62,611 nt of DNA from Prochlorococcus sp. AG-347-I21 (GTDB taxonomy: Bacteria; Cyanobacteriota; Cyanobacteriia; PCC-6307; Cyanobiaceae): the NCBI GenBank assembly GCA_003279055.1, contig QCBP01000010.1, positions 1-62,611 on the forward strand. The letters are read 5' to 3'. Made by a program: the position numbers and the translations under genes. The stretch's first letter is position 1; the number at the start of each line of letters is the position of its first letter. A model generated the notes under the pieces. The model was given only the letters and a program-made list of their open reading frames with translations, was not told the DNA's origin and did not search any database. Below are positions 43,411 through 53,851 of the stretch, piece after piece.

Positions 43411-43779
43411 TTATTTATAAATTATTTTTTTTGACTTTCTCTTAGATACTCTAAATAATCTATAAAAAGAACCTATCATTAAAATAAGAGCAGTAAAAGA
43501 AGAGGCAAAAATAAAAATCACCAAAAATATTTCATAAAGATATGAAAAGAGATCAATTAATAATAAAAAAGATTTATTAAATGTCGAAGGTAGATTTTGT
43601 AACAGCAAATTTTTATTAGGAATTAGATAATTTATATAAACTAATAAAACACTTAAAATAAACAAAAAGAAAGATTCAGTAAATATTCTTCTTTTAGATT
43701 TTCTTCGTAAACTTAATTTTTTTTTAAAAATATATTTATCAGACTTAATATTCAAATTGGGGATGTTTAAGTCTGCCAT
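43411..43779 (-). CDS. Two-helix membrane protein, unknown
   Basis: A 122-aa protein with a basic N-terminus (FKKKLSLRRKSKRR), two long membrane helices (about 35-52 and 78-103), and a basic C-terminus (RLFRVSKRKSKK). Convergent with the small gene at 43,247, two bases apart. Positively charged ends on both sides suggest both face the cytosol. No family is recognised. Confidence 0.65.
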   Translation of the reverse strand: MADLNIPNLNIKSDKYIFKKKLSLRRKSKRRIFTESFFLFILSVLLVYINYLIPNKNLLLQNLPSTFNKSFLLLIDLFSYLYEIFLVIFIFASSFTALILMIGSFYRLFRVSKRKSKKIIYK

Positions 43780-43870
43780 GCATCAAAGCTCGATGAAAAG
43801 ATTAATAATAACTCTAAAAAGAAATTAACCTATAATATCGTGTTTTATTTATTATGCTAATTGCTGTTTA

Positions 43871-44458
43871 TTATGGATTTATTAGTTCTTTTTTCTCTTT
43901 ATTTTCTATAGGATTATTGAAATAAATAAAGGAAGAGGAGAATAGAATTAAAGAGCAAATTGCAATGAACGGTGGAATAAAGAAATTGATAAATTTAACT
44001 TTATTATTTAACCCAAATTTTAAATTTCTAGGAATGTTAGTAAGTACATCAGTTTTTTTTATTCTTACTTTTGGCGATTCACTTAACTGATCAAAACAAT
44101 TTATGGTATCTGAAAGCAATGAATTACCAATCTTTAAAACTAAAGGCTTTACATTTGGTTTAGAGCTCTTGAGAACAATATTATGTATGTGGAGATTATC
44201 GGCTTTTATATCGATTAATTTAGACTCATATATTGGGATTTCGTTTTTTATTAAAAGATTTGAATAAATATAAAAAGCATCCATAATAGGCCCTAAATGT
44301 TCAAATTTCCCTTCAATAAGTGGTTTGTCAACTATGTTTAATTTCCATTGAGAAATTATAGATATTTGATCTTTATTTTCATTATTGGAATAATCGGGCA
44401 TTCCGATTATTTCGAGACTTGCTGAAGATTGATGAAATGACAATTTATTTTGATTCAT
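43871..44458 (-). CDS. DUF4335 family protein
   Basis: A 195-aa protein. Its N-terminal half resembles cyanobacterial DUF4335: a strand rich in Ser/Leu (FHQSSASLEIIGM), ISQWKLNIVDKPLIEGKFEHL, and KPLVLKIGNSLLSDTINCFDQL. The C-terminus has a membrane helix (about 162-180). It is shorter than many relatives. DUF4335 and DUF3038 are usually neighbours, and the DUF3038 gene is here just upstream with one base between them, which supports the call. Confidence 0.77.
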   Translation of the reverse strand: MNQNKLSFHQSSASLEIIGMPDYSNNENKDQISIISQWKLNIVDKPLIEGKFEHLGPIMDAFYIYSNLLIKNEIPIYESKLIDIKADNLHIHNIVLKSSKPNVKPLVLKIGNSLLSDTINCFDQLSESPKVRIKKTDVLTNIPRNLKFGLNNKVKFINFFIPPFIAICSLILFSSSFIYFNNPIENKEKKELINP

Positions 44459-44459
44459 T

Positions 44460-44984
44460 TTAAAAATCGTATAAAAAATTCTTCAACTTTTGATAACCCT
44501 GATTTGAAATGCAAAAAGATAAAATAAGCAAAGATTTTATGATTATCGCATCATTTTCAGCTTGATTTAAAAGCTTTTTCACTCTCATACTATCTATATT
44601 AAATCTCTCTTTAATCAACTCAATAAATCTCCTATTAAAATCATTCCAAATAACTGAATTCTCTTCAATATCTTCTTTAGATTTAAGTATCTCTCTGATA
44701 TAGGGATATAAATATTTAGACATTTCAACTGTAATTCTAATTAAGGCATCGAATTCGTTAAGTTTAATGTTGTTAGTAACGTAAGATTTTCTCAATGGAT
44801 TATTGTTCCTTAATTTCCAAATAGTCACTTTATTTGGCAAAACATTATTTAGATTAAGTCTATTTGACAACGCGTAAAGGGACTGAATACCATTCAAGTC
44901 AATAGTTTCTAATATTAATAATAATAAATCAAGCTTTTCTATAGATTTTCTTGATACCTGATTTCTTCTAGTTAAAACTGTAAT
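44460..44984 (-). CDS. DUF3038 family protein, apparently starting at a non-standard codon
   Basis: The DUF3038 domain is visible (EKLDLLLLILETIDLNG, then SLYALSNRLNLN, VTIWKLRNNNPLRKS). The first standard start codon in frame (TTG at 44,895-44,897) would cut off its conserved N-terminal helix. The frame remains open upstream to a TAA at 44,991-44,993 and has no ATG, GTG or TTG, so an ATT (44,982-44,984) or similar codon is probably used; ATT start gives 174 aa. A sequencing error is possible. It precedes the DUF4335 gene by one base. Confidence 0.72.
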   Translation of the reverse strand: MTVLTRRNQVSRKSIEKLDLLLLILETIDLNGIQSLYALSNRLNLNNVLPNKVTIWKLRNNNPLRKSYVTNNIKLNEFDALIRITVEMSKYLYPYIREILKSKEDIEENSVIWNDFNRRFIELIKERFNIDSMRVKKLLNQAENDAIIIKSLLILSFCISNQGYQKLKNFLYDF

Positions 44985-45023
44985 TGTTCTTTATTAGAAT
45001 ATAAAACAATTATAACAGAATTA

Positions 45024-45221
45024 TTAATCCATTTTTTGAAATAAAAATGAATATAACTTATCTAATTCTTCAATAGTTAGGATTCCATAACTCCATAATA
45101 ATATTGGTAAAGGAGTGTTATTTTTTATAGATAATTTTATACCAAGTTCAATAGTAGATTCATCTAAACCTAATACATTAAATAAATAAATTATCATTTC
45201 TCTAGATACATAATTATTCAT
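45024..45221 (-). CDS. DUF2949 family protein
   Basis: A 65-aa protein with the DUF2949 outline: a helical N-terminus (MIIYLFNVLGLDESTIELGIKL) and the signature PLPILLWSYGILTIEELDKLYSFL. The family occurs in cyanobacteria only, and its role is unknown. It lies five bases after the FAD-monooxygenase gene in transcription order, so the two are probably cotranscribed. Confidence 0.82.
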   Translation of the reverse strand: MNNYVSREMIIYLFNVLGLDESTIELGIKLSIKNNTPLPILLWSYGILTIEELDKLYSFLFQKMD

Positions 45222-45226
45222 GAATT

Positions 45227-46381
45227 CTATTTAATACTTGAGTAAATGAGAGATTTAGTCATTTGATTTAGGACTAATTTTCTTGTAAAGAGAAATTTAT
45301 TTAAAAGTAAAAATGAAAATTTCCTTATTGGAAAGAAAAAAACGTTTCTATTAGCAAAAATTGATATCAATGAGTCAGTTATAAAAATAGTGCAGATAAT
45401 ATCTAAAATCCTGCTTGAAAAATAATTAAATTTGAATAATAACAATTGCATTTTAGTAATAGCAGTATTTTTATTAAAAAGATCATAAATAGTATTAACA
45501 TCTCTCCAACAAGTATTTAGACCCTGACCACCAACAGGATGAAATGTATGAAATGCATCTCCTACAAAAACTAATTTTTTAAAATTTAAAATTGGTAAAT
45601 TTAAGGATAATGAAACAGGAAAAATATTAAATTTGCCAATAATTTGGTCTAACTTAAATTCATCTGGCAAGATTGTTGATAAATTATCCATTAAAAAATT
45701 CTTGTCAGAATTTAACCTTTCAATTGCTTTTAATGTACTTGAAGTCCAAATTACTTGATATAAGTTTTTTTCTAAAGGTAATAATGCAAGTGGGCCTTCT
45801 TTTCTAAAAATTTCATAAGCACGCTTTTCACAATGACCTCTAAGAGAAACTTTAAAAGTTAAACAAGACTGACTGTAAGATTTTTTTATATCTACAAAAT
45901 CTAAGAAATTTTTATCAAGTGAATTTGCTCCTGTTGAAAAGAATTGATAATCAAATAATATTTTTTTACGTAACAATCTCTGAGGTGTTATAAAAAAAAT
46001 ATTTTCATAATTATCAATCTCTTGAAAGAATAAGTTCATGAGATCAGAATGTTTAACTACCCAGCCAATATTTTCAGCAGAACTTATATCATCATCTAAG
46101 TCAGAAGTTGATAAATTGGTAAAAGCAGAAGTTACGCTATCTGATATTGAAAGGGTATCAAAGCCAAATAAAAATGGTTCTAATTTTTCCCAAAGTCTGA
46201 ATTTAGATAAGATTTTTTTTGTTGAGTGAGTAATTGCATAAGTTTTATCTCTATCAATTAATCTATCCTTTGTTAATAAATCAGTTAAAAAAATATTGCA
46301 ATCAAATTTTGAAAGTGCAATTGAAAGTAATAATCCAGTGGGACCTGACCCTATAATTTTAAAATTGTATTTATTTTTCAT
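45227..46381 (-). CDS. FAD-dependent monooxygenase, UbiH/Coq6-like
   Basis: A 384-aa flavoprotein hydroxylase. The FAD-binding GxGxxG motif appears as IGSGPTGLLLSIAL (about residues 9-22). The second signature GDAFHTFHPVGGQGLN (about 270-285) is typical of the UbiH/UbiF/Coq6 group, which hydroxylates aromatic rings in quinone synthesis. Here plastoquinone or another aromatic compound may be the substrate, which is inference. The C-terminus is basic and Phe-rich. Confidence 0.86.
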   Translation of the reverse strand: MKNKYNFKIIGSGPTGLLLSIALSKFDCNIFLTDLLTKDRLIDRDKTYAITHSTKKILSKFRLWEKLEPFLFGFDTLSISDSVTSAFTNLSTSDLDDDISSAENIGWVVKHSDLMNLFFQEIDNYENIFFITPQRLLRKKILFDYQFFSTGANSLDKNFLDFVDIKKSYSQSCLTFKVSLRGHCEKRAYEIFRKEGPLALLPLEKNLYQVIWTSSTLKAIERLNSDKNFLMDNLSTILPDEFKLDQIIGKFNIFPVSLSLNLPILNFKKLVFVGDAFHTFHPVGGQGLNTCWRDVNTIYDLFNKNTAITKMQLLLFKFNYFSSRILDIICTIFITDSLISIFANRNVFFFPIRKFSFLLLNKFLFTRKLVLNQMTKSLIYSSIK

Positions 46382-46398
46382 CAGATTATAAGCATCAA

Positions 46399-47040
46399 CT
46401 ATCTATTCAAATAAATATAGCAAATTTCCTCAAATGCTGGTCTTAATAAATAGGGGTACTCCCCAACCCATAAATTAATTTCGGGAAGCCAAGCATCTGT
46501 CAAATAAAAATCTCTGTCAAAATTACGGTTATCAGATGTAATTAAGCATCTAATACTCGAACCCACCCTAATTTGACTATGTTTGTTTTCCATAGGAAAA
46601 CTTAATTTTTCCAAATAACCATCTTCATCTTCTAATTCAAGTACTAACCAAGTCCTTTTGTTTTCGATAACTTCTAATCGACCTTGCCTATTAGATTGTT
46701 CTCTCGAACTTTCAATTTTTTCTGTTTTATAGATATCTGATATATAGCCATCAAATATAGAAAAAAATTTATATTTTCTTAATTGCAAATTTTTTCTACT
46801 TGATTCAAGAATTGGACCCCAAATTATATACAAAAAGAAACCTACACATAAAAATAACCAGAAATTATTAGTTTGATCTCCTGTCGAACTAATAATTAAT
46901 GAAATAAATCCACCAATTGAGGAAACTATTACTCTTTGAAGAATTTTTCTCGGATTCCCCAACGCATACTTAAATTGACTTCCTGTACCAACTGCAGGAA
47001 TAAGTTTTGAAATTTGACTTGAATTAATTGGAATTAACAT
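46399..47040 (-). CDS. Conserved two-helix membrane protein, unknown
   Basis: A 213-aa protein with two membrane helices near the N-terminus (about 33-50 and 62-78) and a soluble C-terminal domain with several beta strands (RTWLVLELEDEDGYLEKLSFPM, YLTDAWLPEINLWVGEYPYL). It is widespread among marine cyanobacteria judging from its well-formed domain, but I know no function. It sits one base from dapB on the same strand. Confidence 0.72.
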   Translation of the reverse strand: MLIPINSSQISKLIPAVGTGSQFKYALGNPRKILQRVIVSSIGGFISLIISSTGDQTNNFWLFLCVGFFLYIIWGPILESSRKNLQLRKYKFFSIFDGYISDIYKTEKIESSREQSNRQGRLEVIENKRTWLVLELEDEDGYLEKLSFPMENKHSQIRVGSSIRCLITSDNRNFDRDFYLTDAWLPEINLWVGEYPYLLRPAFEEICYIYLNR

Positions 47041-47041
47041 T

Positions 47042-47890
47042 TTAAAAAATCAATTTTTCAAGTCCGTAAACTAAAGTTTCATAATTACCAATTTTTTTAA
47101 TAGCCTGTAAAACTCCTGGCATATATGCCTTTCTATCAATAGTGTCATGCTTAATTGTGTAAGTTTCACCTGGAGAACCCATAATTACTAACTGATGAGC
47201 GAGTAATCCTGGTAATCGTACAGAATGTATATTAATTCCTGAATCTCTGAGTCCACCTCGTACACCTTTCAATGACTCAGACTCTTTTACCAAATTCTGA
47301 TTAAATTTCTTTGGATATTCTTCAATCATTTCTGCAGTTTTGATACATGTCCCACTAGGAGAATCAGCTTTTTGATTATGATGCATTTCTATTAATTCAA
47401 TATTGTCATAGAACCTTGCAGCTACCGATGCCGCCTGCTGAAGAAGAACCATACCTACTGAAAAATTAGGAATTATTGCGCAACCAACGGATGCTTTCTG
47501 AGCAAAAACAGACAAATCTTGTATTTGCGAAGGGTTTAGACCTGTAGTTCCTACTACTGGTAATACACCATATGCGATAGCTGATCTGGTATTTTCATAT
47601 ACAGAATCAGGATGAGTAAAGTCAACCAGAACAGGTTTGATATTTTCATTCCTATAATTTTGACTAACAGAACATAAAGTTCCTTCAAAATCATTTGAAA
47701 CAAAAACATCACAATTTTTTACTTTCAATAATTCAGAAATATTTGACCCATTGTTCTTTTCGTTTATGTCGATTGCTGCAACAAGTTCACAATCTGTAGA
47801 ATTTAATACAGTATTAACAACTTCGCTACCCATTCTGCCTAAGGCTCCGGATACTAGTACTGGTATGGGTTTTTTAGAATTTTCAATCAT
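47042..47890 (-). CDS. dapB: 4-hydroxy-tetrahydrodipicolinate reductase
   Basis: A 282-aa DapB that reduces the dihydrodipicolinate-type intermediate in lysine and peptidoglycan synthesis. NAD(P)H-binding [12 protein letters not shown] (about residues 12-23), the catalytic pair in [14 protein letters not shown] (about 166-179) and VGTTGL are all present. The length is typical. Divergent from chlH, with about 100 bases of shared promoter region. Confidence 0.96.
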   Translation of the reverse strand: MIENSKKPIPVLVSGALGRMGSEVVNTVLNSTDCELVAAIDINEKNNGSNISELLKVKNCDVFVSNDFEGTLCSVSQNYRNENIKPVLVDFTHPDSVYENTRSAIAYGVLPVVGTTGLNPSQIQDLSVFAQKASVGCAIIPNFSVGMVLLQQAASVAARFYDNIELIEMHHNQKADSPSGTCIKTAEMIEEYPKKFNQNLVKESESLKGVRGGLRDSGINIHSVRLPGLLAHQLVIMGSPGETYTIKHDTIDRKAYMPGVLQAIKKIGNYETLVYGLEKLIF

Positions 47891-47992
47891 TTTTTTAAAA
47901 ATTTTTTTTTTAAAGGTTGTTACACGCTATTTATATTGCACACAATAACGTCTTTTCATTCGTAGGCTGGTAGAAATACTTAAAGAAAATCA

Positions 47993-50900
47993 ATGTTTAC
48001 GCAGGTCCGCTCAGCAAACCGCAGAGTATCTCCTGTTGAGGATAACAAACACAAAGTTGTAATAAAAGCAGTTTATGTTGTCCTTGAGCCACAATACCAA
48101 AATTCCTTAACGGAAGCTGCAAAGTCAATAAATAATATGAATGGGCCAATAGGCATAGACCTTAGTGGCTATCTTATCGAGGAACTTAGGAATGATAGTA
48201 ATTTTGAAGATTTTAAAGAAGATATAGCTAATGCAGATATTTTTGTTGCTTCTCTAATTTTCATTGAAGATCTTGCTCAAAAAGTGGTTGATGCAGTATC
48301 TCCATTTAAAGACAAACTTAAAGCATCAATTATCTTCCCCTCCATGCCAGAGGTAATGAGGTTAAATAAGCTAGGTTCATTTAGTATGGCCCAACTTGGT
48401 CAATCTAAAAGCATTATTGGAGATTTAATAAAAAAGAAAAAAGAATCTGATGGAGCAAGTTTCCAAGATTCAATGTTGAAGTTATTAAATACACTACCTT
48501 CAATACTTAAATATCTTCCAGTAGAAAAAGCTCAAGATGCTAGAACATTTATTCTGAGTTTTCAGTACTGGTTAGGTGGTACCACTGAGAACTTAAAAAA
48601 CTTCTTGTTAATGATTTCTGAAAAGTACGCTGTTTCAGAGACTATAAAAGATCAAATAGAAGAATTCAAAATTCAAGACCCTGAAACATTCCCAGATTTA
48701 GGAATTTGGCATCCTCTTGCTCCATGCATGTTTGAAAGTCTTAAAGAATTTCAAAATTGGGAAAATAATAGGAAAGATATAAGTCCTAAAGATGACAAAA
48801 CTCCAACAATAGGCTTAGTACTTCAAAGAAGTCATATCGTTACGGGAGATGATGCTCACTACGTTGCTGTTATTCAAGAATTGGAATACAGAGGCGCGAG
48901 AGTACTACCTATCTTCTGTGGAGGTCTAGATTTTTCTAAACCAGTTAATGAATTTTATTATGATTCCATAAATAAGGATCAACCTATTGTAGATGGAGTT
49001 GTATCTCTAACAGGATTTGCACTAGTTGGTGGGCCAGCAAGACAAGATCATCCTAAAGCTATTGAAGCCCTAAAAAGGTTAAACAGACCCTATATGGTTG
49101 CACTTCCATTAGTCTTCCAAACCACACAAGAATGGGAAGATAGTGATCTAGGTTTACACCCTGTTCAGGTAGCTCTTCAGATTGCGATTCCAGAGCTTGA
49201 TGGTGCTATTGAACCTATTATTCTCTCAGGTCGTGATGATGCTACAGGAAAGGCGCATACCCTCCAAGATCGAGTTGATGTAATAGCTGAAAGAGCAATA
49301 AAATGGTCAACTTTAAGAGTTAAGCAAAGAAAGGATAAAAAATTAGCCATCACAGTATTTAGTTTTCCACCAGACAAAGGAAATGTTGGTACGGCAGCAT
49401 ACTTGAATGTTTTTGGTTCAATTTATAGAGTACTTCTTGAAATGAAATCGAAAGGATATCAAATAGATGAACTGCCAAGTAATTCAAAAGAATTAATGGA
49501 AAAAGTAATTAATAACCCTGAAGCGATGGATGGCTCTCCAGAGTTAAATATTGCTCATAAGATGTCAGTAAAAGAATATGAAGAGTACACACCATATTCA
49601 CAAAGACTTGAAGAAAATTGGGGTAAACCTCCAGGGAATCTTAATAGTGATGGACAAAATCTACTTATTTATGGAAAACATTTTGGAAATGTTTTTATAG
49701 GAGTTCAACCTACATTCGGTTATGAAGGTGATCCCATGAGATTGCTCTATTCAAGAAGTGCTAGTCCTCATCATGGTTTTGCTGCTTATTACACGTATGT
49801 AGAAAAAATCTGGGGTGCTGATGCTGTTCTTCATTTTGGAACCCACGGCTCACTTGAATTTATGCCTGGGAAGCAGATGGGCATGAGTGAAACTTGCTAT
49901 CCGGATTCTCTCATTGGATCATTGCCTAATTTGTATTACTATGCAGCGAATAATCCATCTGAAGCAACAATTGCGAAGAGAAGAGGATATGCATCAACTA
50001 TTAGTTATCTGACTCCTCCAGCGGAAAATGCAGGACTCTACAAAGGACTTAAAGAACTTAGTGAACTGGTTGGTTCTTACCAACAATTAAGAGAAAATAG
50101 CAGGGGTATTCAAATTGTTAATGCAATAGTTGAGACTTCTAAACAATGTAACCTCGACAAAGATGTAGAGCTTCCTTCAAATGACGTAGAAGAACTTTCA
50201 ATAGATGAAAGAGATTTATTTGTTGGTAATATCTATAAACAGTTGATGGAGATTGAAAGTAGATTATTACCTTGCGGTCTGCACACTATTGGAGAAGCTC
50301 CAACAGCAGAAGAAGCTGTTGCAACACTCGTAAATATTGCATCTTTAGAAAGAGAACAAGAGGGGTTAAGATCTCTTCCTGGACTACTTGCAGAATCCAT
50401 GGGTCTGACTATTGAACAAATTTATGATGGTAATAATAAAGGTGAACTCAAATTTGTAGAATTAAATGAAAAAATCATAAAGACATCAAGAGAGTCTATT
50501 TTTGCAATGGTCAACTCTTTAAAAATAGTTGATGGAAGAGTTTATTTAGAAAAATCACTTCTTTCCAAACTATTTGACTTACTTAAAGTATTTGGTCTAA
50601 ATTTACCAACTCCTTGGCTAAGAGTCTGCAGATTAAATGAATTTAATGAAGTTAACCAGAAGGAATTAAATAAATTATTTGATTACTTACTTTTCTGTTT
50701 GGAACAGGTCTGTGCAGACAAAGAAATGGATAGCCTAATTAAAGCATTAGATGGAAATTATGTTTTACCTGGACCAGGTGGAGATCCTATAAGAAATCCA
50801 GGTGTTTTGCCCAGTGGTAAAAATATCCATGCACTTGATCCTCAATCAATCCCAACTACAGCAGCAGTAGCTGCAGCAAAGTCTGTTGTTGATAAATTAA

Positions 50901-52003
50901 TTGAAAGACAAAAGGAAGAGCAAGGGACCTGGCCTGAAACAATCGCTTGCGTTTTATGGGGTACTGATAACATCAAAACTTATGGAGAATCATTAGCACA
51001 AATTTTATGGTTTGTTGGGGTAAAACCAAAACCAGATTCTGTTGGGAGAATCAACAAATTAGAATTAATCCCCTTAGAAGAATTAGGAAGGCCAAGAATT
51101 GATGTAGTAGTTAACTGTTCAGGAGTATTTAGAGATCTGTTTATCAATCAAATGGCATTAATAGATCAGGCAGTCAAATTAGCAGCTGAAGCTGATGAAT
51201 CATTGGAGTCTAATTTTGTAAGAAAACATTCACTAGAACAAGCAGAAAAAGAAGGCACCTCTATCAGAGAAGCTTCAGCAAGAGTTTTCTCTAATGCAAG
51301 TGGAAGCTACAGCTCAAATGTTAATTTAGCCGTAGAAAATTCAACTTGGGAGGAAGAAAATGAATTACAAGAAATGTATTTATCAAGAAAAACATATGCC
51401 TTTAATGCTGATAATCCAGGTGAAATGAATCAAAAAAGAGAAGTATTTGAGTCAGTAATGAAGACAGCAGATGTTACATTCCAAAACCTTGATTCCTCAG
51501 AGATTTCATTAACAGATGTTAGTCATTATTTTGATTCAGATCCAACTAAATTAATTAAGACACTTAGAGATGACGGGAAAGAACCAAGTAGCTACATAGC
51601 AGACACTACAACTTCTAATGCCCAAGTTAGAACACTTGGTGAAACTATTAGATTAGATTCGAGAACGAAACTTCTAAATCCTAAATGGTATGAAGGTATG
51701 CTGAAATCTGGTTATGAGGGAGTAAGAGAACTTTCTAACAGGCTAAACTACACTCTCGGTTGGAGTGCAACAAGCGGTCAAGTTGATAATTTTGTCTATG
51801 AAGAAACTAATGAGACATTTATAAATGACGAAGAGATGAGAAAAAGACTTATGGATTTAAATCCTAATAGTTTTAGAAGAATAGTAGGGACTTTACTAGA
51901 AGTTAATGGTCGAGGATACTGGGAAACATCAGATGAAAATATAGAGCAGTTAAAAGAACTTTACCAAGAGGTTGAGGATAAAATTGAAGGTGTAAAAGAA
52001 TAA
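47993..52003 (+). CDS. chlH: Magnesium chelatase subunit H
   Basis: A 1336-aa ChlH, the porphyrin-binding catalytic subunit that inserts Mg into protoporphyrin IX with ChlI and ChlD, the entry to chlorophyll synthesis. The CobN/ChlH core is clear: [58 protein letters not shown], and the C-terminal [16 protein letters not shown]. The length matches the cyanobacterial form. It starts ATG about 100 bases from divergent dapB. Functionally paired with acsF at 33.9 kb. Confidence 0.98.
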   Translation: MFTQVRSANRRVSPVEDNKHKVVIKAVYVVLEPQYQNSLTEAAKSINNMNGPIGIDLSGYLIEELRNDSNFEDFKEDIANADIFVASLIFIEDLAQKVVDAVSPFKDKLKASIIFPSMPEVMRLNKLGSFSMAQLGQSKSIIGDLIKKKKESDGASFQDSMLKLLNTLPSILKYLPVEKAQDARTFILSFQYWLGGTTENLKNFLLMISEKYAVSETIKDQIEEFKIQDPETFPDLGIWHPLAPCMFESLKEFQNWENNRKDISPKDDKTPTIGLVLQRSHIVTGDDAHYVAVIQELEYRGARVLPIFCGGLDFSKPVNEFYYDSINKDQPIVDGVVSLTGFALVGGPARQDHPKAIEALKRLNRPYMVALPLVFQTTQEWEDSDLGLHPVQVALQIAIPELDGAIEPIILSGRDDATGKAHTLQDRVDVIAERAIKWSTLRVKQRKDKKLAITVFSFPPDKGNVGTAAYLNVFGSIYRVLLEMKSKGYQIDELPSNSKELMEKVINNPEAMDGSPELNIAHKMSVKEYEEYTPYSQRLEENWGKPPGNLNSDGQNLLIYGKHFGNVFIGVQPTFGYEGDPMRLLYSRSASPHHGFAAYYTYVEKIWGADAVLHFGTHGSLEFMPGKQMGMSETCYPDSLIGSLPNLYYYAANNPSEATIAKRRGYASTISYLTPPAENAGLYKGLKELSELVGSYQQLRENSRGIQIVNAIVETSKQCNLDKDVELPSNDVEELSIDERDLFVGNIYKQLMEIESRLLPCGLHTIGEAPTAEEAVATLVNIASLEREQEGLRSLPGLLAESMGLTIEQIYDGNNKGELKFVELNEKIIKTSRESIFAMVNSLKIVDGRVYLEKSLLSKLFDLLKVFGLNLPTPWLRVCRLNEFNEVNQKELNKLFDYLLFCLEQVCADKEMDSLIKALDGNYVLPGPGGDPIRNPGVLPSGKNIHALDPQSIPTTAAVAAAKSVVDKLIERQKEEQGTWPETIACVLWGTDNIKTYGESLAQILWFVGVKPKPDSVGRINKLELIPLEELGRPRIDVVVNCSGVFRDLFINQMALIDQAVKLAAEADESLESNFVRKHSLEQAEKEGTSIREASARVFSNASGSYSSNVNLAVENSTWEEENELQEMYLSRKTYAFNADNPGEMNQKREVFESVMKTADVTFQNLDSSEISLTDVSHYFDSDPTKLIKTLRDDGKEPSSYIADTTTSNAQVRTLGETIRLDSRTKLLNPKWYEGMLKSGYEGVRELSNRLNYTLGWSATSGQVDNFVYEETNETFINDEEMRKRLMDLNPNSFRRIVGTLLEVNGRGYWETSDENIEQLKELYQEVEDKIEGVKE

Positions 52004-52011
52004 TAATCTTT

Positions 52012-52866
52012 CTATTTTCTGTAAATCCTATCAGCAACTTTAAGAATTTGAGAATTCATTCTTACATTATGAACTCTCACAATGTCGATTTTAAAATGTG
52101 AGCAGAGACAACTTATTGCAAGGGTGCCAATATCTCTCTCTTTGGGATTTTTTTCATTTAAGATTTCTCCTATAAATCTTTTCCTTGATGCACCAATTAA
52201 TATTGGTAAATTTAATTTTTTAAATGCATCTAAGTTTCTTAATATTTCCAGGTTTTGATTTATATTTTTTGAAAACCCAATCCCAGGATCCAGAATGATA
52301 TTTTCTTTTGATATATTTTTCTCTAATGCATTATTTACCAATTTCCTAAGAGAGGACTTAACTTCACTCAATACATTCTCGTATTTGGAAAGTTCATTCA
52401 TATTTTGACTATCTCCACGACTATGAGTTATGACGAATGGGCATTTAAATTTTGAAACAACATCCAAAATTTCATTATCCCTCCTACCCCCAGTAACATC
52501 ATTTATCCAATTAGCGCCATTTAATAGAGCTTCATTAGCTACATCAGAATTAAATGTATCAACAGAAATTAAAATCTCTGGATATTCAGATTTTATTAAT
52601 TTCAAATAAGGAATCAACCTTTTTATTTCTATATTAGGGCCAACTTCTTCAGCACCAGGTCTAGTGCTCTGAGCACCAAGATCAATAATATCAACTCCAT
52701 TAGTCAAAAATTGATTAACTTGATCTAAAACTTTTTTTGAGGAATTTAAATCTCCACCATCACTAAATGAATCAGGAGTTAAATTAATAACCCCCATAAT
52801 TGCGGTTTTTTGTCCCCAATCTTTTGGCCATGGGTTTTTCTTATTGAAAATTTGCAATTCTTGCAA
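52012..52866 (-). CDS. folP: Dihydropteroate synthase
   Basis: A 284-aa FolP that condenses pterin pyrophosphate with p-aminobenzoate in folate synthesis. The pterin-binding signature [14 protein letters not shown] (about residues 24-37), [11 protein letters not shown], and the C-terminal GASRKRFIG and DIVRVHNV motifs are intact. Its start lies inside the end of tpiA, a 26-base overlap in another frame, so translation is probably coupled. Folate supplies metH and fmt. Confidence 0.95.
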   Translation of the reverse strand: MQELQIFNKKNPWPKDWGQKTAIMGVINLTPDSFSDGGDLNSSKKVLDQVNQFLTNGVDIIDLGAQSTRPGAEEVGPNIEIKRLIPYLKLIKSEYPEILISVDTFNSDVANEALLNGANWINDVTGGRRDNEILDVVSKFKCPFVITHSRGDSQNMNELSKYENVLSEVKSSLRKLVNNALEKNISKENIILDPGIGFSKNINQNLEILRNLDAFKKLNLPILIGASRKRFIGEILNEKNPKERDIGTLAISCLCSHFKIDIVRVHNVRMNSQILKVADRIYRK

Positions 52867-53566
52867 AATTATGTGGATCTAATGAAGCCCCTCCAACTAA
52901 GACTCCATCTATATCACTCATTGACATAATTTCGTCAATATTATCAGGTTTAACAGATCCTCCATATTGAACAATCACATCATCAAAACCTATTAATTTT
53001 CTAATCAAAGCACAAATCTTATTGGCGTCTTTAGCCTCACATGTTTTACCTGTCCCAATCGCCCAAATTGGCTCATACGCTACCACTAGATTTGAAGGGT
53101 CTGTATTTTCAAGTCCTTGTTCAACTTGTCTAGTAATCACCCTTACTGCCTCTCCTCTCTCTCTCTGTTCTAATGTTTCTCCTACACAAACTATCGGAGT
53201 AAGTCCACTAGTTTGGGCAAAAACTGCTCTTTTATTAATTTGTTCATCACTTTCACTAAAATATTTTCTTGGTTCACTGTGACCAACTATTGCATATGAC
53301 ACACCATGTTCAAGAAGCATTTTGGGAGATATTTCCGCCGTAAATGCCCCTTCATTTTCCCAATGTATATTTTGACTAGAGATATTTAAATAGTCAAAAT
53401 CAGTATGATTATAGAAGGTTGAAATAGCTGTAAATGGGGGTGCGATAACAACTTTACGATCATTCCCGATATTTTTTATTAATGGTACAAACTCTTCTAA
53501 AAAAGATTTAGTCTCAGCACAAGTCATGTGCATTTTCCAATTACCAGCAATTACAGATTTTCTCAA
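52841..53566 (-). CDS. tpiA: Triosephosphate isomerase
   Basis: A 241-aa TpiA for glycolysis and the Calvin cycle. The active site is complete: Lys in GNWKMHM (about 8-14), His in [10 protein letters not shown] (about 95), Glu in [12 protein letters not shown] (about 165-176), and the phosphate loop VQYGGSVKP and [10 protein letters not shown]. The length is normal. Upstream of and overlapping folP. Confidence 0.97.
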   Translation of the reverse strand: MRKSVIAGNWKMHMTCAETKSFLEEFVPLIKNIGNDRKVVIAPPFTAISTFYNHTDFDYLNISSQNIHWENEGAFTAEISPKMLLEHGVSYAIVGHSEPRKYFSESDEQINKRAVFAQTSGLTPIVCVGETLEQRERGEAVRVITRQVEQGLENTDPSNLVVAYEPIWAIGTGKTCEAKDANKICALIRKLIGFDDVIVQYGGSVKPDNIDEIMSMSDIDGVLVGGASLDPHNFARIANFQ

Positions 53567-53621
53567 AATATTATCTCCAAGAAAAATATAATAATATAAA
53601 TCGAGTTGATTAAGCTATCTA

Positions 53622-53795
53622 TTAAAAAATTAATTCATTTTTTAGAAACATAACTTTATCTCCCTTATTTAATTTTCTACCTCTTCTAGTTTCAATTACA
53701 CCATTAACCTTAACAGAACCAGATTTTATAAAAATTTTTGCTTCTCCACCAGAGTTTACCAAATTTTGCCATTTTAAGAATTGATCTAATTTCAT
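53622..53795 (-). CDS. S4-domain RNA-binding protein
   Basis: A 57-aa protein consisting of an S4 RNA-binding fold: MKLDQFLKWQNLVNSGGEAKIF-like first helix pair (quoted in part as LKWQNLVNSGGEAK), SGSVKVNGVIETRRGRKL with the conserved basic strand, and GDKV. Such stand-alone S4 proteins (YaaA/Hsp15-like) bind structured RNA, often on the ribosome. It begins at ATG 53,793-53,795. Confidence 0.77.
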   Translation of the reverse strand: MKLDQFLKWQNLVNSGGEAKIFIKSGSVKVNGVIETRRGRKLNKGDKVMFLKNELIF

Positions 53796-53851
53796 TGTTT
53801 TGGAAATCCAAAAATATTGATAAAGTATGATAGAAACAAATACATAATAAC

